Assembly (NCBI RefSeq): GCF_900104765.1 | Contig: NZ_LT629737.1 | Location: forward strand, 248,001-312,000 | DNA: 64,000 bases | Source: Gillisia sp. Hel1_33_143 | GTDB taxonomy: Bacteria > Bacteroidota > Bacteroidia > Flavobacteriales > Flavobacteriaceae | Direction of reading: 5' to 3' | In this document: positions 34,386 through 42,901 of the stretch, one piece after another | Position numbering within the stretch: position 1 is the first letter of the stretch | How the letters are laid out: each line of letters opens with the position of its first letter | The notes under the pieces: model-generated | Database searches by the model: none | The model's input: the letters and a program-made list of their open reading frames with translations, nothing else | What the model was told of the DNA's origin: nothing | Translations under genes and position numbers: made by a program

Positions 34386-35366
34386 TTAATTAATATTCCA
34401 TTTTATCTCTTTAAGCCTTGACCCAATCTTCAACAATGATTGTAGCACATCCTTTTCATTAGGAAGATCTCCAGTTAGTAACTCCTTAAAAGAGCCAGCA
34501 TAAGTTTTGCTCAAAGTTTTCCAAACTTTTTCGGTTTCGCTAAAAAATAAAGATTCTGATGGATGTTTGGACAACCATTCCTTATCGTTGGGTATGGCTT
34601 TGTCATCATCTTTTCCTACTTGTATTAGCATTGTTTCAAAATCATCCGATTTCAAAAAAGATGAGATCCTACTTTGATTTAGTAATTGGTGTAAATCGTA
34701 GGTGTGACGAACTTTATTAGTCAAATCCTCTAAAGGGTTTTCGGTATACGAAAATCTGACGAGGCTTATTATTTTTTCACAAAAGGTGCGCTCGATGGAA
34801 AGAGCATTCACCTCAAAAGGTTCTAGTTCATAGAATCTAATTAAGTCGGTATTATTAGTTGCCGCAATAAATTCTACAATCATCGTTTGGATTTTCAACT
34901 TTTTGGATGGCTGTGAATTTCCCAGACTTGAAACTTCCAATACAATTTGGTCGCGAATTTGACCATAAGAGCCTTTAACTCCAACTTTTTCATATTCATA
35001 GACAAGTTTTCTAATTTTCCCCATCTTATTTTCCAAATGATGTCCGGGAACATAGTTAAGCGGTTGTTTAACTGCTTCTGTAACTGTTTTTAATTTTTTC
35101 TTAAGTAGATTCCCGGATTCGTCCTCTTCCTGTATGACCACCAAATCTATATCTTCCGAAAATCGATCTATTATTCCATAGCATTTAGAAAGGGATGTTC
35201 CACCTTTAAAAACCGCAATATCTTTAGTGTTTTTATCTGTAAATATTTGCTTTAGGGCATAGGTCACCCAATAATCCTTTTCAATATATATTTCTGAAAT
35301 TCCAAGATGTTCCGAAGTGGCGACAATGGCACCTTCAAAGGCATTTTTATAGTTGTGTAATTTCAT
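34386..35366 (-). CDS. abiEii: AbiEii-type nucleotidyltransferase toxin
   Basis: A 326-residue DUF1814/AbiEii protein. The nucleotidyltransferase motifs are FKGGTSLSK (55-61) and RFSEDIDLVV (D72 and D74 as metal ligands). AbiEii-family toxins transfer nucleotides to tRNA or another target and stop growth during phage infection. Its ATG overlaps the antitoxin gene stop by one base (TAATG). A second, diverged system of this kind is at 47139-49002. Confidence 0.9.
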   Translation of the reverse strand: MKLHNYKNAFEGAIVATSEHLGISEIYIEKDYWVTYALKQIFTDKNTKDIAVFKGGTSLSKCYGIIDRFSEDIDLVVIQEEDESGNLLKKKLKTVTEAVKQPLNYVPGHHLENKMGKIRKLVYEYEKVGVKGSYGQIRDQIVLEVSSLGNSQPSKKLKIQTMIVEFIAATNNTDLIRFYELEPFEVNALSIERTFCEKIISLVRFSYTENPLEDLTNKVRHTYDLHQLLNQSRISSFLKSDDFETMLIQVGKDDDKAIPNDKEWLSKHPSESLFFSETEKVWKTLSKTYAGSFKELLTGDLPNEKDVLQSLLKIGSRLKEIKWNIN

Positions 35367-36091
35367 TAAGTGATGTTCCAGTTTGTGATGGCAGGCAATG
35401 TTTTTTCGGATATTCCAAATTCATAACTGCTCAAATAATTAATTGTTTCTTTAAGTGATTGACTCAATTGATCAAGTGAAAGGGCTTCAAGAAGTGCCCC
35501 CAACAAAGCTCTAACTTTTGGAGGGTATGCTTTTGCAAAACTGGTTAACTTGTCTTTATCTGCATCGGAAAGTTTATCAATCTTTTCCTTTAAAAAATCA
35601 ATACCTAACTTTTTATCCATATCTGGAATGTTCTTAAAATCTTTCATTACGTCCAAGAGTTGTAATAAAGGTACATTCTTTTTCGTAACAGAAATATAAC
35701 TCTTGGCAGGCTTTATTACAAGGCTTCCAATTTTTGTCTTTATCTCTTTATCCTTACTTGCCAATCTCATAACGTTAGAAACTTGGGTGGTCAATCCAAG
35801 ATGGTTATATAATCGAACACCGGTTATGTATGCAATTTGTTTATCGTTCTCAAAGAGATAATTTTTAAGCAATTCATCCTCTCTTGGTTTTAGTTCTCCA
35901 AAAGCGGTTTGTTTGGGTTTATAGTACATTCCATTTTTATATCTCTTGATTACGCCATTGGAAACCATGCGGCTTAAAGCCTTTGCTGCTGCCGAAAATT
36001 CACTTTGAGCAATAGATAAGGTATCGTATGTAAATACTTCTCCAGTATCTATACGAGCGACTTTGTTCTTTATTGATGTTGTTATATTCAT
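35366..36091 (-). CDS. abiEi: AbiEi-like antitoxin (DUF6088-like)
   Basis: A 241-residue protein with an N-terminal winged helix (KNKVARIDTGEVFTYDTL; AAKALSRMVSNGVIKRYKNGMYY) and a C-terminal region as in AbiEi/DUF6088 antitoxins (YITGVRLYNHLGLT). AbiEi proteins bind their own promoter and also silence the toxin. An inverted repeat lies about 40-70 bp upstream. Translation is coupled to abiEii. Confidence 0.82.
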   Translation of the reverse strand: MNITTSIKNKVARIDTGEVFTYDTLSIAQSEFSAAAKALSRMVSNGVIKRYKNGMYYKPKQTAFGELKPREDELLKNYLFENDKQIAYITGVRLYNHLGLTTQVSNVMRLASKDKEIKTKIGSLVIKPAKSYISVTKKNVPLLQLLDVMKDFKNIPDMDKKLGIDFLKEKIDKLSDADKDKLTSFAKAYPPKVRALLGALLEALSLDQLSQSLKETINYLSSYEFGISEKTLPAITNWNIT

Positions 36092-36129
36092 AATTATGAT
36101 AGGACAAAGATACTCATTACAGTAATATT

Positions 36130-36159
36130 TGTCAAGTTTTTTCCATTTTTTACTTGACA
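36130..36159. promoter_or_regulatory. Inverted repeat upstream of abiE
   Basis: TGTCAAGT (36130-36137) and ACTTGACA (36152-36159) are perfect 8-bp arms with a 14-bp T/C-rich spacer. AbiEi antitoxins repress their promoters through inverted repeats, so this is the likely operator. Confidence 0.5.
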
Positions 36160-36201
36160 GTTAGAAGTAATAATATTTCAGTTATAGATTTAGTGAATAA
36201 A

Positions 36202-37752
36202 TTATTTATTAAAAATAGACCTAGCCTCCTCATAGATCCTTTCAAAATTAGCTTCCAAATCTGCATTAGAAAATTCTTTTGCACCTCGTGGAAGTTCTCT
36301 CTCAATCTTCTGCAACTTAAATTGAACTTTTTTATCCTTCCCATCCGCATAGGTAATAAATTCACCTTGCTTTAAACGAAAGAAAACATCAGCTCTTATT
36401 TTAGGGATTTCCTTTTCTCCTGTTGTTACGCGCGTATCAAAATCTAGGTTATAACCTCGACTTACACTTTTGGTCGGATCTTTAACTATCTCAAAGAATC
36501 GTTCGTAATATTTCGCGGTGTCTGGATCGTTGACCTTTCCGAAAAACTGATAAGATAGATTACTTAGAATCGCCTTGCTAGCTTTATCACCATACATCAT
36601 ATCATTTTGAATCTTGTCCTGCATCACATAGATCGTGGCAATGTCATAACTTCGCAATGTTGCAGGAATACGGTGCATATTCAATAAACGAATGGTAGGA
36701 GCCTCTTCCATGAGTAGGAAAGAAGGTTTGCTATTTCGGACACTCATCTGCTTAGTGATCGTATGGATGATCGTAGCGATAACAGGCGAATACGAAGTGT
36801 CAAATTTTGGATTGTTCACGATTGAAATTACGCATGGATTTTCAGGATTATTTATATTGAGTGGTACTTCATCAGCTGAAAGTGTCATAAAAATACGCTG
36901 TGTACTAATTCGCTTTAGCGCATTGGCCAAAGTGCTCTTTACACCAGCGGTCTGCCGTTCCGAATCTTTTCCACTTATAAACGCATCCGCCATTGCCCTC
37001 GATGTCGTATTTGTTTCCAAAAACTGTATAAGGCTGTCCGTATCAAGAAATTGGTAGATCGCTATTAAATGTGGTAAAGTACAGAATTCGGGATAAGAGG
37101 TTTTCAGTTTCCAAATTAATCCACCAATTAATCCCTCGGCGGCATCGTTGAAAAATTTTGTCGTTCCAGATGTTCCAGATTCTCTTTGTTCCAATAAGTT
37201 TTCAATTAATACCCGTGAAACTTCATTAACGCTCTCCTCGTTCTCCAAATACCGTGGGGCTATGGGATTTACTTTATGGATGATTTTATCAAAGGAAATA
37301 ACCTTAAATGGAATTTCTCCATCTTTAAAAAGTGGATACGCCATTTCCGTGAGTTCAAAATCTTTGTAATCATGGATAATTCCGCAGAACTTATACTTTT
37401 GAAAATGTTTTAGAAAACCGAAAACAACGCTTTCAGTCTTTCCACTTCCAGCAGAGCCAATAACTGAAACACCCCTCCTGATATTTTCAATTTGAAAACT
37501 TTTCTTTGAGGTTTTAAAATTAACCTTATATTTTTCTGGAACTGTTTCTATCAACTTTCCATCAAAATAATATGCATATAACACCGTATTCAAAAAGATT
37601 AGTGGACATGCTAGATAGACCATTCCTCTTAATACAGAATTTATGGTATAGCTAAAAAGAAATATCATTAGCAAAATAGAAATATTGGTAATCAGGAGAT
37701 AGTATTTGAAACTATAATAAAGAACACAGAGTATTAAATTTTTTGCTTTCAT
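36202..37752 (-). CDS. Type IV coupling protein (VirD4/TraG type)
   Basis: A 516-residue T4CP. Two N-terminal membrane helices (YYLLITNISILLMIFLFSYTI; MVYLACPLIFLNTVLYAYYF) are followed by Walker A GSAGSGKT at 99-106, and a TraM-recognition/TraD-like C-domain with SFLLMEEAPTIRL and DIATIYVMQDKIQ. It delivers the relaxase-DNA complex to the channel. It is 28 bp downstream of the MobB gene on the same strand, forming a mob operon. This is the MobC position in Bacteroides nomenclature, so no single symbol is given. Confidence 0.9.
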   Translation of the reverse strand: MKAKNLILCVLYYSFKYYLLITNISILLMIFLFSYTINSVLRGMVYLACPLIFLNTVLYAYYFDGKLIETVPEKYKVNFKTSKKSFQIENIRRGVSVIGSAGSGKTESVVFGFLKHFQKYKFCGIIHDYKDFELTEMAYPLFKDGEIPFKVISFDKIIHKVNPIAPRYLENEESVNEVSRVLIENLLEQRESGTSGTTKFFNDAAEGLIGGLIWKLKTSYPEFCTLPHLIAIYQFLDTDSLIQFLETNTTSRAMADAFISGKDSERQTAGVKSTLANALKRISTQRIFMTLSADEVPLNINNPENPCVISIVNNPKFDTSYSPVIATIIHTITKQMSVRNSKPSFLLMEEAPTIRLLNMHRIPATLRSYDIATIYVMQDKIQNDMMYGDKASKAILSNLSYQFFGKVNDPDTAKYYERFFEIVKDPTKSVSRGYNLDFDTRVTTGEKEIPKIRADVFFRLKQGEFITYADGKDKKVQFKLQKIERELPRGAKEFSNADLEANFERIYEEARSIFNK

Positions 37753-37779
37753 AACATTTAATTTTAGTTAATTATCTCG

Positions 37780-38811
37780 TCAAATTCCTATGGAACTTGA
37801 TTTAATAGCCACTTCGACACCTCGACGTAGCCTGTTAAAAACTTTCATTGCCAATTGTGCTTGCGTGACTGGAATACTTGACATCATCGGAATGCCCGTC
37901 TTGCCCAATATTTTGAATGCTAATGCTTTTTCATTGGTTGGCAATTTCATCAGGGACGCGAAATAGACTTTGGGATTCTTAATAAAATCCTTTCTTGCCT
38001 TATAGGTTTCTGCAAAATTTCTTTGGTAGCCGAATGTTTTATCAAAACTTTTCTCAGCGCGCTCAAAAAATTTATCACGGTCAAAACCACGTTTTACATT
38101 CTTACCGTGCATTTCAACTTCGGATGCTTTATGCTTACTTCCAGGGGAAAGACTCACCGAATTTGAAGCATCCTTTCTACTAACGATGATATGTATATGA
38201 CTCTGGTTTCCAACCTTTGGCATTCCCTGCACGATCCGTTTTCCATCTTGCTGATGTGGGGCTTCTTTTTCTAGTTTTGCAAGCTTACTTTGCATCTCCT
38301 TTATATTTCCTTCTTTTCTACCTTCCTCGACATTTCGGATCTCCGTTTTGAGCTGAAGTATTTTCGTAGCATAGGGTTGATTTTCTCTTATCTGTATGTC
38401 AGTTCCTTTAAAGGTTCTTTGATGTTCAATTTTTGCATAGTATTTTATATCATCGATGTTAATTGGACGTCCGTTAATTTCCCGGTTGAAGGAAGCAACA
38501 TAATCCTTCATCAGCTCACGGGTGTATTTTTTTAGATCTTCGCTGCTGTTTTGTAATCTGTTCAATTCATATTTTGAAGGACTAACAGTAATCGAATAAA
38601 ATTTCGGTTCGGTCTTTTTGAGTTTGGCACCATTTCCATCAATATCTTTTACCACTTCCTCTGCTGAAATCTCATCGCCATATTGATTGAAAAAGTTTTC
38701 CATTTCTTCCTGTTCCAAACCTTGATTTTCTTTCTCCAGATATCCTACAAAATCCGCTGAACTTTGTGAGTAGGTGCCTCCTAATTTTTGAGGTGTAATT
38801 GTGATATACAT
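37780..38811 (-). CDS. mobB: MobB-type relaxase (DUF5712)
   Basis: A 343-residue relaxase-like protein. The N-terminal MYITITPQKLGGTYSQSSADFVGYLEKE is typical of Bacteroidota MobB/DUF5712. Metal-binding histidines are in SHIHIIVSRKD (H205, H207), and YYAKIEHQRT includes H130. It would nick oriT and stay bound to the 5' end. The gene lies 11 bp after the BfmA/BtgA gene and just downstream of the oriT candidate. Confidence 0.85.
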   Translation of the reverse strand: MYITITPQKLGGTYSQSSADFVGYLEKENQGLEQEEMENFFNQYGDEISAEEVVKDIDGNGAKLKKTEPKFYSITVSPSKYELNRLQNSSEDLKKYTRELMKDYVASFNREINGRPINIDDIKYYAKIEHQRTFKGTDIQIRENQPYATKILQLKTEIRNVEEGRKEGNIKEMQSKLAKLEKEAPHQQDGKRIVQGMPKVGNQSHIHIIVSRKDASNSVSLSPGSKHKASEVEMHGKNVKRGFDRDKFFERAEKSFDKTFGYQRNFAETYKARKDFIKNPKVYFASLMKLPTNEKALAFKILGKTGIPMMSSIPVTQAQLAMKVFNRLRRGVEVAIKSSSIGI

Positions 38812-38822
38812 AGCTCAAAAAT

Positions 38823-39203
38823 TTAAAGTTCGTTGTTGTGATTTCGCTTCTCTTGAAAGCGTACTTCCTTCTTTTCCTCGATAAATTTCTTCTCCAAAAT
38901 CAAAGGTTTTTTTGCTGGTGTTTCTGTCTGAAAAAGGGATTCTATCATCGCAACTGTCGGCTTGGTTTGCGTTTTTTCCATATCCCTCATAATGGCAATT
39001 ACCGCATTGATCCGCTTTTTAATTGAAGCTTCTATTGTTCTACCAGTCGGGCCCAGTTTTTCCTTTGGTGAGATTTCGTTATAGAAGAAAAAATCAAGCA
39101 TCGTGGCTATCGCCTCGGTGTGTGATTTAAAGTGAGTTCTTGAAAATTCTTGAAAACGTTTTGCTGTTTCCTTTTTGAATCTAATTCCGATAAATGAGTC
39201 CAT
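38823..39203 (-). CDS. mobA: BfmA/BtgA-family mobilization protein
   Basis: A 126-residue basic protein starting DSFIGIRFKKETAKRFQEFSRTHFKSHTEA, a ribbon-helix-helix-like start found in BfmA/BtgA accessory mobilization proteins, which bind oriT and assist the relaxase. It is the first gene of the mob operon. Two 13-bp palindromic repeats directly upstream are its probable autoregulatory sites. Confidence 0.85.
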   Translation of the reverse strand: MDSFIGIRFKKETAKRFQEFSRTHFKSHTEAIATMLDFFFYNEISPKEKLGPTGRTIEASIKKRINAVIAIMRDMEKTQTKPTVAMIESLFQTETPAKKPLILEKKFIEEKKEVRFQEKRNHNNEL

Positions 39204-39212
39204 AATTCGCCG

Positions 39213-39267
39213 ATTTGTCGCAAATCTTTCCCTAAAAATGAAGGCTTACAGGCTATTTGTCGCAAAT
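39213..39267. promoter_or_regulatory. Two 13-bp operator-like repeats before mobA
   Basis: ATTTGTCGCAAAT occurs at 39213-39225 and 39255-39267, identical and 42 bp apart, which is four helical turns. Each is internally palindromic (ATTTG/CAAAT). They start 10 bp upstream of the mobilization start, matching autoregulation by an RHH protein. Confidence 0.55.
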
Positions 39268-39326
39268 TGCTGAAGGTCAAGAAATTATATATTTTTCAAG
39301 TAACTGATTATCAGCGTTTTGAAAAC

Positions 39327-39396
39327 AAAAAGGAGTGCTTAACATCGCGTAGCGTGTTACCCTCTTGCTACTCCTTTTCGTCCCGCCCAGCGGGAC
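39327..39396. other. Candidate origin of transfer (oriT)
   Basis: Immediately upstream of the mob operon there are nested inverted repeats: AAAAAGGAGTGC (39327-39338) with GCTACTCCTTTT (39367-39378), an inner TAACA-t-CGC/GCG-TGTTA hairpin, and a separate perfect GTCCCGC-CCA-GCGGGAC hairpin (39380-39396). This is the density of structure expected of an oriT recognised by a MobA/MobB pair. The nick site cannot be read off. Confidence 0.6.
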
Positions 39397-39635
39397 AAAA
39401 ATTTCGTACAATCTGGCTAAAAGCCAATTGCCATTTCAGGGAAATAAATTTCCGATATGTTATTTTTTTGATGGGTATGGTTATCGGCGAAAGTCAGAAA
39501 ATGGATAACCGTACATAAAATTAAAAGCTGAATTTCAGCTATTTAAAGATACATATTTTTTTATTTAAATATGAATTCTACATTAATTGCCATAAAATAT
39601 TTTGAATAATCAAAAGAAAATTTAACTTTATTGTA

Positions 39636-39700
39636 CAGGTCATTCCCTCCGACCTGGAATAGAGGGAAAATTCAGGTAACAGCGGATTTTCCCTTTTTTT
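39636..39700 (+). terminator. Terminator with competing upstream hairpin
   Basis: AGGGAAAAT (39663-39671) pairs with ATTTTCCCT (39686-39694), followed by seven T residues. Upstream, CAGGTC (39636-39641) pairs with GACCTG (39651-39656), and its loop holds TTCCCTC (39643-39649), which can pair with GAGGGAA (39662-39668), part of the terminator stem. The two pairings exclude each other. No plus-strand gene follows, so it may end a small RNA from the oriT side. Confidence 0.5.
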
Positions 39701-39771
39701 ACAAAATACGCATAGTGCGTTATTTGTTGTTTACAATTGTATTATTGTTTTTCACGACTTGAATAAATGAC

Positions 39772-39805
39772 AAACACCCCCGAAAGTTCAGAGGTGTTTT
39801 ATTAT
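39772..39805. terminator. Terminator after the ssb operon
   Basis: AAACACC (39772-39778) and GGTGTTT (39793-39799) form a perfect 7-bp stem followed on the plus strand by a T-rich tract. It sits 20-47 bp beyond the 65-aa gene and may end transcription from both sides. Confidence 0.55.
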
Positions 39806-39818
39806 TATTTTTAAAAAA

Positions 39819-40016
39819 TTAGACGTTGAATATGAAGGTATACGAATATAGATTTCTCAATGCTTCTTCCTCTATTGTCGTTTCAAAACATGAATAATTT
39901 TCCCTTACATATTTACGAATGCTATCGCCAAATTTTCGTTCCACGTCCTTCTTTGAATTTTCCAAAAGTCGGTTCTGAGCTTCCTCGTTCAGGTCTGTAA
40001 AATTTAGATATACCAT
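39819..40016 (-). CDS. Small hypothetical protein, 65 aa
   Basis: A 65-residue charged protein (LNFTDLNEEAQNRLLENSKK, then EEALRNLYSYTFIFNV). The family is unknown. It is the third gene in a row after ssb and the DUF6876-like gene, with an 11-bp gap, and a terminator follows, which supports it as a real gene. Small proteins of this type recur beside ssb in Bacteroidota mobile elements. Confidence 0.6.
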   Translation of the reverse strand: MVYLNFTDLNEEAQNRLLENSKKDVERKFGDSIRKYVRENYSCFETTIEEEALRNLYSYTFIFNV

Positions 40017-40027
40017 AGCTTCAAATT

Positions 40028-40408
40028 TTAATATTCACTAGGTAACATCAGTGTATCATTTACAAAAAATAACCGTAATTCATCGAGCGGAAAATCTGTT
40101 ACTCGATACCCGTGTTTTTCCAAAATAGTATTGTTGCCATCCGTATAAATAATTTCAGCTTCGTAACCTGTAAATTCTTGTTTTTCCTCGGACAATCTTT
40201 TAAAATCTATGGTAATAAATTCGCTTCGATCCATTAGACTTTTTGCAATTACGGAAGTGTCTGTAATAAGCCAAAAACATTCGGCAGCTTCCGCCAAATA
40301 TTTTAGTCCGTTGGTATATCGAGTTCTCAATAATGGGATTTGAAATATCGTTTCCGATCCGTGAAAATGTTGTAATCCTTCTTTTATATCGTTAACTTGT
40401 GCTTTCAT
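40028..40408 (-). CDS. DUF6876-like protein
   Basis: From the ATG at 40408 (M15 of the longer frame) the protein is 126 residues (MKAQVNDIKEGLQHFHGSE). It has the DUF6876 core TNGLKYLAEAAECFWLITDT and a C-terminal LDELRLFFVNDTLMLP. The function of this family is unknown. It is common in conjugative elements of Bacteroidota beside ssb. An in-frame upstream extension to 40450 would begin in the ssb spacer and looks spurious. Confidence 0.75.
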   Translation of the reverse strand: MKAQVNDIKEGLQHFHGSETIFQIPLLRTRYTNGLKYLAEAAECFWLITDTSVIAKSLMDRSEFITIDFKRLSEEKQEFTGYEAEIIYTDGNNTILEKHGYRVTDFPLDELRLFFVNDTLMLPSEY

Positions 40409-40483
40409 TTTGTTTTTTGTTAAGGAGTTGATAATAAAAAGAGGGCGCATCTTTCGACGGAACGCCCTCTTTAATTTTAATGA

Positions 40484-40828
40484 TTAGCTATCGCTTTTAC
40501 TTCCAAGCAAAAGGATTTCTTTGGCTTCTATTTCGGTAACGTATCTTTTTATACCATCGTTATCCTCATAGTTACGAGATTTAAGTTTACCTGTAACTCC
40601 TACCTCTTTACCCTTACCTACATATCTTTCGATAATTTCGGCAGTCTTTCCCCAAGCTACAACGGTGTGCCAATCTGTTGTCTGTGTTTTCTCTCCTTTG
40701 TCATTTTTATAAAATTCATTCGTGGCGAGTGAAAAACGGGCTACTTTCTTACCGCTTTCAAGGTTTGTAATGGTTGGTTCTTGTCCAACATTTCCGATTA
40801 ACTGTACGTGATTTTTTAAAGTACTCAT
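40484..40828 (-). CDS. ssb: Single-stranded DNA-binding protein
   Basis: A 114-residue OB-fold protein: LKNHVQLIGNVGQEPTIT, VARFSLATNEFY, TDWHTVVAWGKTAEIIERYV and GKEVGVTGKLKSRNYED are all standard SSB segments. The C-terminus (LLGSKSDS) is short and lacks the acidic DDDIPF-type tail of chromosomal SSB, as in plasmid and element versions. It protects the transferred strand. Confidence 0.93.
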   Translation of the reverse strand: MSTLKNHVQLIGNVGQEPTITNLESGKKVARFSLATNEFYKNDKGEKTQTTDWHTVVAWGKTAEIIERYVGKGKEVGVTGKLKSRNYEDNDGIKRYVTEIEAKEILLLGSKSDS

Positions 40829-40849
40829 AATAAAATATTTAAAGATTAA

Positions 40850-41011
40850 TTAAAATCTATCTGAACTATTCAGACAGTTTGCGTTTATATTTTTTTGAAG
40901 TGATTTACTTATTATATCTGGAGCGTTTTCCTTTTTTGTTTTTTTTGGTGCCGCTTCCTTTTTGATGTTTTTGTGAGATTTCATAAGATTCATTTTAGAT
41001 TTACTTTCCAT
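40850..41011 (-). CDS. Small lysine-rich protein, 53 aa
   Basis: An ATG frame upstream of ssb encodes a 53-residue highly basic peptide (HKNIKKEAAPKKTKKENAP core; stop 21 bp before the ssb start). Basic composition and position suggest a small nucleic-acid-binding partner, but no family is recognised. The stretch from here to 41280 holds no convincing gene. Confidence 0.4.
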   Translation of the reverse strand: MESKSKMNLMKSHKNIKKEAAPKKTKKENAPDIISKSLQKNINANCLNSSDRF

Positions 41012-41280
41012 AGCGCCCTCGCTGTTACCTTTTTTTGTTGCTGATACAGTTGAAATATTTGGAATTGATAAGGACTTATAAAGAGAGAAGCGCAGCGAAA
41101 CGGTTTATGCAGTCCGTTCAACTTCCAAATGTTGGTATTTTGCTGTCAAAAAAAGGGTATAACAGTGAGGGTGCGGATGTAGGTCTAAAGGTTTATGTGA
41201 AGTACAAAAACATAGGAAGCTGTACCAAATCATTAAATGGAATTCAAATAAAGCGGGCGCTATTCACGATTTCGGATTGG

Positions 41281-41655
41281 GAATGAAGCGTCCCGTTCCA
41301 GCATAGCGGATCGGGTTAGTGGAATGGAAAGTAGAAATTGGGGATTGTGTCCAAGACCTGTGTAGAGAAGCTCTTTTCCCGGAATGTAGCTTTTCGCGAA
41401 ATGCAGGGCAATGTGCTGACCGGGTTTTGAAAACGGATTATTCTTGTTAAGTAGGATTTAAAGCGGACTTGACTTCAAAGATGGAGATGGAATGGAGTTT
41501 GTCCGCTTTCTGACTTTTTCGGGAATTAGCGGACAAGTGGAATGGAAATCGGAAGCTTTGAAGTTGTGTCCAAGACCTGGGTAGGGAAGCTCTTTTCCCG
41601 GAATGGAGCGTTTTGCGCAATGTAGGGGAATGTGCTGAACGGGTTATGAAAATTA
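41281..41655. repeat. Dispersed repeat array, copy 1 (two units)
   Basis: Two tandem copies about 219 bp apart of a noncoding unit. The alpha part starts TGTGTCCAAGACCTG and contains GAAGCTCTTTTCCCGGAATG (41346 and 41565 starts). The beta part contains AAAGCGGAC ... GTCCGCTTT (9-bp arms) and GCGGACAAGTGGAATGG. Related arrays lie at 45462-45772 and 49159-49335. It fills most of the 41012-41745 gene-free stretch. Confidence 0.75.
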
Positions 41656-41745
41656 AGTTATTCACAGATTAAAAAAATTACTTGAAATCCGGATGTTAAG
41701 GGTGTTAAATACAAAATATAAAGAATCGTAACTATAATATTATTG

Positions 41746-42828
41746 CTAACGGCCATTGTTCTTTTTATACGCTCTAAAGTAGTAAAATCTCAGACCGGTA
41801 ATAAATAGAATTATAGGAACAAATCCTGAGATAAAAACCAAAATCCTTCCCAACAAGCCTGAGATCTCTCCAATATGGATTGGATACATTTGTGCTGCGA
41901 TTTGTTCACTAATGGGGTCGCTGTCAAAGGAGGTCTCATTAATAACTTTATCATTTTGATCTACTTTTAATTCCTTGGTTTTTCTAAGACCGGAAACAAT
42001 AAACCGATCTTTTATGTACCTAAATTGATATGCATCATTTGGATCTTTAGGCAAATAAATTGCTCGCAGTGAATATTGTTTGTCTGGATTCTTCAATAAG
42101 TCCTTTACATCTAAAGCACTTCCTACTTCAATCCTTTTTTTAAGTGTGTTGTTTGCGCTAATAGTATCTACCAACTTAAAACCCTCTTTATAATAGGTGT
42201 TATAAGTAAAATACCCACCAGAAAAGGCCATAATAAGTAAAGGCAAGAAAAAGAGGAAGCCAAGTGTTTTATGAACATCGTAGTTAAATCTTTTTCTATT
42301 TCGTTTCCATTTAATCTTAATCCCTTTATTAAAATTCAACTTGTATTTTTTCCACCATAAAAACAGTCCAGATGTTAAGAGAAAAAGGAAAAACAAAAGC
42401 GCACTTCCACCTACAATGTATTTACCAATTTTAGGAATCCCAAGGGTGCGATGAATATTCAATAAATCCTCGAAAAATGATATGGAAGCTGATTTTTGGC
42501 CTAGAACTTTTCCATTTTTTGGATGATAATAAAGAGTTTGGCCATTATTATAAACAATAGAAATAGTCTGCTGTTCTCGATAAGGAAGGAATATTTTAGC
42601 TACTGTATCCTTTTGATTTTCATATAGAGCCAATGAAGTTTTTAGAAGTTCTTCTTCCGAAATATTTTCTATAGAATCTACCTTCAGTAAATTTGGATTT
42701 AAATCGGCTGTTATCTCTGGCTGCCATACATACATAGAACCAGTGAGACCAGATATGGAAGCTAAAATACCGCAAGACAATCCTAAATAAAGATGAAATT
42801 TATTAACTATTTTTGAGAAAAGCATCAA
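41746..42828 (-). CDS. PepSY-domain membrane protein (iron-siderophore reductase type)
   Basis: A 360-residue PepSY_TM protein with four membrane helices (LSCGILASISGLTGSMYVW; YIVGGSALLFFLFLLTSGLFLWW; LGFLFFLPLLIMAFSGGYF; ILVFISGFVPIILFITGL). Conserved histidines (KFHLYLGL, DVHKTLGF, YPIHIGE) resemble haem/ferric reductase ligands. Such proteins accompany TonB siderophore receptors and are thought to reduce ferric iron at the inner membrane. It is 73 bp downstream of the receptor gene. Confidence 0.85.
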   Translation of the reverse strand: MMLFSKIVNKFHLYLGLSCGILASISGLTGSMYVWQPEITADLNPNLLKVDSIENISEEELLKTSLALYENQKDTVAKIFLPYREQQTISIVYNNGQTLYYHPKNGKVLGQKSASISFFEDLLNIHRTLGIPKIGKYIVGGSALLFFLFLLTSGLFLWWKKYKLNFNKGIKIKWKRNRKRFNYDVHKTLGFLFFLPLLIMAFSGGYFTYNTYYKEGFKLVDTISANNTLKKRIEVGSALDVKDLLKNPDKQYSLRAIYLPKDPNDAYQFRYIKDRFIVSGLRKTKELKVDQNDKVINETSFDSDPISEQIAAQMYPIHIGEISGLLGRILVFISGFVPIILFITGLRFYYFRAYKKNNGR

Positions 42829-42901
42829 GTAATAATTTTGTTTGTGAAGTTGAATTGCCTTTGTTTATGAATTGAAATTTATAAACAAAGGCATCCAATA
42901 T

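Noticed and set aside
39267-39518. Plus-strand frame across the oriT candidate
   Set aside because: It crosses all the inverted repeats of the oriT-like region; the translation looks random.
41035-41286. Plus-strand 83-codon frame with an ATG-like start
   Set aside because: No recognisable family, lies in a noncoding stretch that runs into the dispersed repeat; the codon pattern is not convincing.
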